Below are positions 1 to 7,376 of a stretch of 7,376 bases of DNA, piece after piece. How positions within the stretch are numbered: position 1 is the stretch's first letter; each line of letters opens with the position of its first letter. The DNA comes from Actinomycetes bacterium (GTDB taxonomy: Bacteria > Actinomycetota > Acidimicrobiia > Acidimicrobiales > Microtrichaceae): the NCBI GenBank assembly GCA_023423215.1, contig JAFAFZ010000299.1:1-7376 (forward strand), written 5' to 3'. The position numbers and the translations under genes are program-made. The notes beneath the pieces were generated by a model that was not told the origin of the DNA, searched no databases, and saw only the letters and a list, made by a program, of their open reading frames with translations.

Positions 1-54
1 CCGAGATCTACACTCGACAAGTCGTCGGCAGCGTCAGATGTGTATAACACACAG
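1..54 (+). other. Illumina Nextera i5 adapter remnant (non-genomic)
   Basis: This stretch matches the known layout of a Nextera i5 primer. The P5 tail CCGAGATCTACAC is at 1-13. An 8-base index, TCGACAAG, is at 14-21. The read-1 segment TCGTCGGCAGCGTC is at 22-35. The 19-bp Tn5 mosaic end is at 36-54. The mosaic end differs from the canonical form at two positions, C instead of G at 48 and 50, which may explain why trimming missed it. Genomic sequence should therefore begin at about 55. No real gene feature should be placed here. An ATG at 38 inside the mosaic end is in frame with malQ and could mislead gene callers. Confidence 0.97.
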
Positions 55-157
55 CGTCCGGCCCTCGTTCGGGGGGACGGACCCCGGACGGGTGCGGCGC
101 AGGCGGCTACGGGGAAGGACCGTCCGCCCCACGACGGATGCACCCCGGAGGTGTCGC
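55..157 (+). other. GC-rich leader upstream of malQ; possible short hairpin
   Basis: This is the only genomic sequence before the first gene. All three forward frames are open through it, so a read-through upstream gene cannot be ruled out, but I recognise no protein in it. A 7-bp inverted repeat, CGTCCGG at 55-61 and CCGGACG at 84-90, could form a stem with a 22-nt loop. There is no U-run after it, so it does not look like a standard intrinsic terminator. I see no convincing -35/-10 promoter. The 3' end carries the malQ ribosome binding site. Confidence 0.4.
147..151 (+). promoter_or_regulatory. Shine-Dalgarno of malQ
   Basis: GGAGG lies 6 nt upstream of the ATG at 158. It decides the malQ start in favour of 158 over the in-frame GTG at 92 or the adapter-derived ATG at 38. 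A nearby ATG at 138 is in another frame and precedes the Shine-Dalgarno. Confidence 0.8.
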
Positions 158-2056
158 ATGCCCAGCCAGGACGGAACCGGCGCAACCGGATCGGTCGCGC
201 CCGACGGGTCCTACCTGGACGCTCGGTACCTGGACGCGAGGGGGGAGGAGCGACGCGTCGATCCCGATGTGCTGGAGCGGATCGAGGCGATGGTCGTCCC
301 GCCCGCCGACGCGCCGCCCGGTCCGGTGGTGCTGCGTCAGGGGCGAGACGACGCGACGGTGCTGCCCGAGGGGGTGATCGAGCTCGAGCAGGGCGGCGGT
401 CGGCCGACGGCGGGAGCGACCGCCTCGTCGCTGCCGCTCGGGTACCACCGGCTGAGGACCCCGGAGGGGGTCCGCCGGCTGATCGTGGCACCCGCCGCCT
501 GCCATCCGCCGGAGGAGCGTGCCTGGGGTTGGGGTGTGCAGCTCTACGCGGCCCGCTCCTCCGCGAGCTGGGGCATGGGCGACCTGGGTGATCTGCGACG
601 GCTCGCGAGCTGGGGTGCGGGACAGGGCGCCGGCTTCCTGCTCGTCAACCCCCTGGGTGCGACGGCGCCGCTCGCACCGCAACAGGCGAGCCCCTACTCG
701 CCGGCCAGCCGGCGGTTCCGGAACCCGATCTACCTGGACGTCACCGCCGTCCCCGGTGTGGACGAGCTCGGCGACCTGGTGGCCCTCGTCGACGAGGGCC
801 GCCGCCTGAGCGCCGATCGCCGCATCGATCGCGACGTCGTCTGGCAGCTCAAGCGGCGCACGCTCGAGCGGACCTTCCAACGGGTTGGTCCCGACGCCGG
901 GTTCGCGCCGTGGCTCGCCGCGCAGCCCCGGGCGCTCGAGCGCTTCGCCACGTGGGCCGTGATCTGCGAACGCCACGGTGCCTCGTTCGACGACTGGCCC
1001 GAGGAGCTGCGTCGACCCGACACGCCCGCGGTCGACGAGCTGTGTCGCCGGGAGCAGGAGCGCGTCCGCTTCCACCAGTGGCTCCAGTACCTGCTGGAGC
1101 GCCAGCTGGACGCCGTGGACGAGCAGATCCACGTGGTGCACGACCTGCCCATCGGCGTCGACCGCGGCGGGTTCGACGCCTGGACCGATCAGGACCTGCT
1201 GGCGCCGGGCGTGTCCGTGGGAGCGCCGCCCGACGAGTTCAACTCGGCCGGACAGGACTGGGGCCTGCCGCCCTACGTGCCGTGGAAGCTGCGCGCTGCC
1301 GACTACGAGCCGTTCGTGCAGACGGTGCGCGCCGGACTGCAGGGCGGCGGCCTGCGCATCGACCACGTGATGGGGCTGTTCCGGCTCTGGTGGATCCTGC
1401 CGGGCGAGGACCCGACCCGGGGCGCCTACGTGCGGTACCCGGCGGACGACCTGCTGGCCATCCTGGCGCTCGAGAGCGTGCGCGCCGGCGCGGTGGTCGT
1501 CGGCGAGGACCTCGGCACCGTCGAGCCGGGGGTGCGCGACACGTTGGCCGAGGAGCAGGTCCTGTCGTACCGACTGCTCTGGTTCGAGCAGGACGAGCCG
1601 GAGCGCTGGCCTCCGACGTCCATGGCGGCGGTCACGACCCACGACCTGCCCACGGTCGCCGGGCTGTGGGACGGGTCGGACCTGGACGCGCAGCGCGCCG
1701 CCGGACTGGAGCCGAACGAGGCGAGCACGCAGGAGATCCGCGACCGCCTGCGCGAGCGCGGCGGCCTGGACGAGGACGCCGGCGACGAGGAGGCGGTGCT
1801 GGCGGCGCACCGCCTGCTCGCACGTGCCCCGTCGCAGCTGCTCGTCGCGACACTCGACGACGCGCTCGCGGAGCCGAGCCGCCCGAACCTGCCCGGTGGC
1901 GACGACGCGACGAACTGGAGCCTCGCCGCCGCGGTGCCCCTCGAGGAACTCGAGCAGCGCGACCTGCCCCGTCGCATCGCCCGGATCCTGGACGACGCGG
2001 TGCGCGCCGGCGTCGCCGAGCAACGCCCTGCCACGACGCCGGACGCGGCGGTCTGA
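158..2056 (+). CDS. malQ: 4-α-glucanotransferase (amylomaltase), GH77
   Basis: The protein is 632 aa from an ATG with a GGAGG Shine-Dalgarno to TGA at 2054. The family transfers α-1,4-glucan segments between maltooligosaccharides in the cytoplasm, releasing glucose. About 125 N-terminal residues precede the catalytic barrel, as in the longer MalQ type. Family signatures visible in order are [32 protein letters not shown], and an [17 protein letters not shown] segment. The catalytic set follows: Asp402 in RIDHVMG (nucleophile), Glu450 in GEDLG (acid/base) and Asp496 in TTHDLPT. The C-terminus has the usual [18 protein letters not shown] ending, so the gene looks intact. An odd feature is a tandem [10 protein letters not shown] at residues 19-28. 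It lies directly ahead of the TreS-maltokinase gene and probably shares its transcript. It likely feeds maltose and short glucans into or out of the linear glucan pool made by the neighbouring pathway. Confidence 0.95.
   Translation: MPSQDGTGATGSVAPDGSYLDARYLDARGEERRVDPDVLERIEAMVVPPADAPPGPVVLRQGRDDATVLPEGVIELEQGGGRPTAGATASSLPLGYHRLRTPEGVRRLIVAPAACHPPEERAWGWGVQLYAARSSASWGMGDLGDLRRLASWGAGQGAGFLLVNPLGATAPLAPQQASPYSPASRRFRNPIYLDVTAVPGVDELGDLVALVDEGRRLSADRRIDRDVVWQLKRRTLERTFQRVGPDAGFAPWLAAQPRALERFATWAVICERHGASFDDWPEELRRPDTPAVDELCRREQERVRFHQWLQYLLERQLDAVDEQIHVVHDLPIGVDRGGFDAWTDQDLLAPGVSVGAPPDEFNSAGQDWGLPPYVPWKLRAADYEPFVQTVRAGLQGGGLRIDHVMGLFRLWWILPGEDPTRGAYVRYPADDLLAILALESVRAGAVVVGEDLGTVEPGVRDTLAEEQVLSYRLLWFEQDEPERWPPTSMAAVTTHDLPTVAGLWDGSDLDAQRAAGLEPNEASTQEIRDRLRERGGLDEDAGDEEAVLAAHRLLARAPSQLLVATLDDALAEPSRPNLPGGDDATNWSLAAAVPLEELEQRDLPRRIARILDDAVRAGVAEQRPATTPDAAV
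212..241 (+). repeat. 15-bp tandem duplication inside malQ
   Basis: Two adjacent 15-base units, 212-226 and 227-241, match at 13 of 15 positions; the first 11 bases, TACCTGGACGC, are identical. Together they encode [10 protein letters not shown] in frame. The second copy, followed by [11 protein letters not shown], resembles the YVDA-G-RREV start of the MalQ N-terminal region. The first copy therefore looks like the extra one. Confidence 0.7.
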
Positions 2057-2077
2057 GGTGCCGGCCGGCGGAGGAGC

Positions 2078-2139
2078 GTGACGTCCGTCGTCCACGAAGC
2101 CCGTGTGAGCGCGCGGCAGAAGTGGGTAGGCACTGCGAC

Positions 2140-2143
<4 letters not shown>
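2078..2143 (+). other. Possible 21-codon mini-ORF bridging malQ and treS-pep2
   Basis: A GTG at 2078 follows the purine-rich GGAGGAG at 2070-2076 and reads 21 codons to a TGA at 2141-2143. That stop overlaps the proposed GTG start of treS at 2140 (GTGA). The GGAGGAG motif has no in-frame treS start near it. The treS GTG itself has only a weak AGG 9 nt upstream. Ribosomes could therefore load here and re-initiate at treS. Spacing from the Shine-Dalgarno to GTG is short, about 3 nt from GGAGG. Tiny ORFs also arise easily by chance in DNA this GC-rich. The encoded peptide resembles nothing I know. Confidence 0.2.
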
Positions 2144-5447
<3,304 letters not shown>

Positions 5448-5451
<4 letters not shown>

Positions 5452-5498
5452 CCAGCTCGGCGCACCGCCTGGCGGACGACACCGAGGAGGCACCATGA
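5448..5498 (+). other. Possible 16-codon mini-ORF bridging treS-pep2 and glgB
   Basis: The ATG at 5448 overlaps the treS-pep2 stop (ATGA) and reads [16 protein letters not shown]. Its TGA at 5496-5498 overlaps the glgB ATG (again ATGA). An AGGTGG at 5438-5443, one mismatch from AGGAGG, lies 4 nt before the ATG. The arrangement would suit stop-start translational coupling across the 43-bp gap. glgB has its own good Shine-Dalgarno inside this ORF, so the mini-ORF is not needed for glgB to start. The peptide matches nothing I recognise and may be chance. Confidence 0.2.
5484..5490 (+). promoter_or_regulatory. Shine-Dalgarno of glgB
   Basis: GAGGAGG ends 4 nt before the ATG at 5495 and supports that start. 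The gap from treS-pep2 is only 43 bp (5452-5494). It holds no terminator-like hairpin and little room for a promoter, so glgB is probably co-transcribed with the gene before it. Confidence 0.75.
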
Positions 5499-7376
5499 CC
5501 GCGACCGCGCTCGACGCCGGCACCTACTGGTTCTGGAACGAGGGCACCGAACGGCGTGCGCAGCTGCACCTCGGCGCCCACCCCGACGCCGCCGGCACCC
5601 GGTTCGCGGTGTGGGCACCCAACGCGCGCGAGGTCGCCGTCATCGGCGACCACGACGACTGGTCCGGGCGCCACCACCTGGAGCCCGTCGACGGCAGCGG
5701 CGTCTGGACGACCCACGTCGAGGGCGTGCGACCCGGCGACCGCTACAAGTTCCGGCTGCGTGGCCCTGACGGCGCGCTGCTCGAGAAGGCCGACCCGTTC
5801 GCCCGTCGCTGCGAGCTGCCCCCGGCGACCGCCTCGATCGTCGACGACAGCCGCCACGAGTTCCGCGACGCCGACTGGTTGGCCGAGCGCGCCCGACGCG
5901 CGGACAGCGGCGCGCCGTGCTCGATCTACGAGGTGCACCTGGGCTCGTGGGGCCGCACCCTCGCGGCCGAGGGGCGCTTCCCGACCTACCGCGAACTGGG
6001 CGCAGCGCTGGCGGCGCACGCCTCGGCCCACGGGTTCACCCACGTCGAGCTGATGCCGGTGATGGAGCACCCGTTCTACGGGTCGTGGGGCTACCAGGTG
6101 ACGGGGTACTTCGCCCCGACCGCCCGCTACGGCTCACCCGCCGACCTGATGGCGATGGTCGACGAGCTGCACGCCGAGGGGATCGGCGTGATCCTCGACT
6201 GGGTGCCGTCGCACTTCCCGACCGACGCGCACGGGCTGGCCCGCTTCGACGGCACGCACCTGTTCGAGCACGCCGACCCGCGACAGGGCCACCACCCGGA
6301 CTGGGACAGCGCCATCTTCAACTACGGCCGCAACGAGGTGCGCAGCTTCCTCGTGTCCAGCGCGCTGCACTGGATCGAGCAGTTCCACGTCGACGGCCTG
6401 CGCGTCGACGCCGTCGCCTCGATGCTGTACCTGGACTACTCACGCCAGGACGGCGAATGGATCCCGAACCGCCACGGCGGCCGCGAGAACCTCGAGGCGA
6501 TCGAGTTCCTGCGGCAGCTGAACGACGCGATCGCCGCCGAGACCGCCGGCGTCGCCGTGATCGCCGAGGAGTCCACCGCGTTCCCCGGCGTGACCACCCC
6601 GACGCGCGACGGTGGCCTCGGCTTCACCTCGAAGTGGGACATGGGCTGGATGCACGACACGTTGGCGTACCTGCGCCGCGAACCGATCCACCGGCGCTGG
6701 CACCACGGCGAGCTGACGTTCCGCTCGGTGTACGCGTTCAGCGAGCGCTACACGCTGCCCCTGTCGCACGACGAGGTGGTGCACGGCAAGGGCTCGCTGC
6801 TCGACCAGATGCCCGGCGACCGATGGCAGCAGCTCGCCAACCTGCGGCTGCTGTACGGCGACCAGTGGACCCAGCCCGGAGCGAAGCTCCTGTTCATGGG
6901 CGGTGAGCTGGCGCCCGAGCGTGACTGGTCCCACGAGGCGACGCTCGACTGGTCGCTGCACGACGCACCCGGCCACGGAGGCGTGCGCCGCTGGGTCGCC
7001 GCCCTCAACGAGCTCTACCGCAGCCGACCGGCGCTGCACGAGTCCGACGACGACCCGTCCAGCTTCGAGTGGGTCGTGCACGACGACGACGCCAACAGCG
7101 TGTTCGCGTACCTGCGCCGCTCCGGCGATCCCGACGACGGGGACCTGGTGCTGGTGGTGCTGAACGCCACGCCCACCGCGCACCCGAGCTACCGCCTCGG
7201 CGTGCCGCGGGCGGGTGGCTGGCGCGTGCTGGTCGACAGCGACGACCCCACCTTCGGAGGCAGCGGCTTCCGGGACCTGCGCGGCGCCGGCGGCGTCGAG
7301 GCGACGCAGCCCGGGGAGCTGCACGGACGGACCCAGGTGCTGGACCTGACGCTGCCGCCGCTGTGCGCGCTGGTGC
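5495..7376 (+). CDS. glgB: 1,4-α-glucan branching enzyme (GH13_9), 3' end cut by window
   Basis: The frame is open for 627 codons from ATG 5495 to the right edge with no stop. The enzyme cuts α-1,4 chains and reattaches them by α-1,6 bonds to branch glycogen-like glucan. Residues about 14-105 form one CBM48 module (LGAHPDAAGTRFAVWAPNA, then GDHDDW). The (β/α)8 barrel follows, with YEVHLGSW at about 145-152, ELMPVMEHPF and DWVPSHFP. Catalytic residues are Asp305 in LRVDAVASMLYLDYSR, Glu358 in AEESTAFPGV and Asp426 in LSHDEVVHGKGSLL. Their spacing (53 and 68) equals that of Asp405/Glu458/Asp526 in E. coli GlgB. The offset of 100 residues means the extra N-terminal N1 module of the long GlgB form is absent. 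The last visible residues, LDLTLPPLCALV, look like the usual C-terminal β-strand, so probably only a few residues are missing. Confidence 0.95.
   Translation, partial: MTATALDAGTYWFWNEGTERRAQLHLGAHPDAAGTRFAVWAPNAREVAVIGDHDDWSGRHHLEPVDGSGVWTTHVEGVRPGDRYKFRLRGPDGALLEKADPFARRCELPPATASIVDDSRHEFRDADWLAERARRADSGAPCSIYEVHLGSWGRTLAAEGRFPTYRELGAALAAHASAHGFTHVELMPVMEHPFYGSWGYQVTGYFAPTARYGSPADLMAMVDELHAEGIGVILDWVPSHFPTDAHGLARFDGTHLFEHADPRQGHHPDWDSAIFNYGRNEVRSFLVSSALHWIEQFHVDGLRVDAVASMLYLDYSRQDGEWIPNRHGGRENLEAIEFLRQLNDAIAAETAGVAVIAEESTAFPGVTTPTRDGGLGFTSKWDMGWMHDTLAYLRREPIHRRWHHGELTFRSVYAFSERYTLPLSHDEVVHGKGSLLDQMPGDRWQQLANLRLLYGDQWTQPGAKLLFMGGELAPERDWSHEATLDWSLHDAPGHGGVRRWVAALNELYRSRPALHESDDDPSSFEWVVHDDDANSVFAYLRRSGDPDDGDLVLVVLNATPTAHPSYRLGVPRAGGWRVLVDSDDPTFGGSGFRDLRGAGGVEATQPGELHGRTQVLDLTLPPLCALV

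Noticed and set aside
36..54. Tn5 mosaic end as evidence of a real transposon
   Set aside because: It is embedded in a complete Nextera primer context (P5 tail, index, read-1 segment) at the very end of the contig, which points to library preparation rather than a Tn5 insertion.
38..157. An N-terminal extension of MalQ from ATG 38
   Set aside because: The ATG lies in the Tn5 mosaic end of the sequencing adapter, and the intervening residues show no family similarity. ATG 158 has a proper Shine-Dalgarno.
107..2095. A 2-kb minus-strand open frame opposite malQ
   Set aside because: Low-complexity, Arg/Val/Gly-rich translation without motifs. It is a shadow of malQ.
910..2139. Upstream extension of the treS-pep2 frame back into malQ, which would give a 1513-aa protein
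   Set aside because: The segment inside malQ translates to Arg/Ala/Gly-rich nonsense and overlaps the GH77 catalytic region in another frame. TreS homology begins only after about 2155.
2057..2139. A transcription terminator between malQ and treS-pep2
   Set aside because: I found no stable stem followed by a T-run in this 83-bp gap. A co-transcribed arrangement is the simpler reading.
5917..6906. A plus-strand frame of 329 codons inside glgB
   Set aside because: It overlaps the GlgB barrel in another frame, is Arg/Gly/Ala-rich and carries no motif. The glgB frame is continuous and has all catalytic residues.

Overview
The window is very GC-rich, with almost every third codon position G or C. 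It holds three genes, all on the + strand and closely spaced, for α-glucan and trehalose metabolism. The base composition, GTG start use and protein motifs (especially TreS and maltokinase) fit a high-GC actinobacterium, perhaps a deep-branching one. That placement is an inference from composition and motif style; no marker gene is present.

Layout: (1) 1-54 is not genomic. It is an Illumina Nextera i5 adapter (P5 tail, 8-base index, read-1 segment, Tn5 mosaic end) left on the contig end. (2) 55-157 is a GC-rich leader ending in a strong Shine-Dalgarno. (3) 158-2056 encodes 4-α-glucanotransferase (malQ, GH77, 632 aa). (4) About 2140-5451 encodes a two-domain fusion of trehalose synthase (TreS, GH13) and maltokinase (Pep2/Mak), about 1103 aa. 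(5) 5495-7376 encodes a single-CBM48 glycogen branching enzyme (glgB, GH13_9). It runs off the right edge, probably only a few residues short of its stop.

How the genes work together (established for the families): TreS interconverts trehalose and maltose, and maltokinase phosphorylates maltose to maltose-1-phosphate, the donor for GlgE. GlgB adds α-1,6 branches to the resulting glucan. MalQ disproportionates maltooligosaccharides and links free maltose to the linear glucan pool. This is the GlgE pathway set without a visible glgE. The contig begins in adapter just before malQ, so glgE may lie upstream and be lost.

No mobile element, CRISPR array, RNA gene or clearly new system is visible. 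The points worth a second look are the adapter, which creates a false upstream start for malQ; two mini-ORFs that bridge both intergenic gaps with overlapping stop/start codons; the TreS-Pep2 fusion; the short GlgB; and a 15-bp in-frame tandem duplication near the start of malQ.
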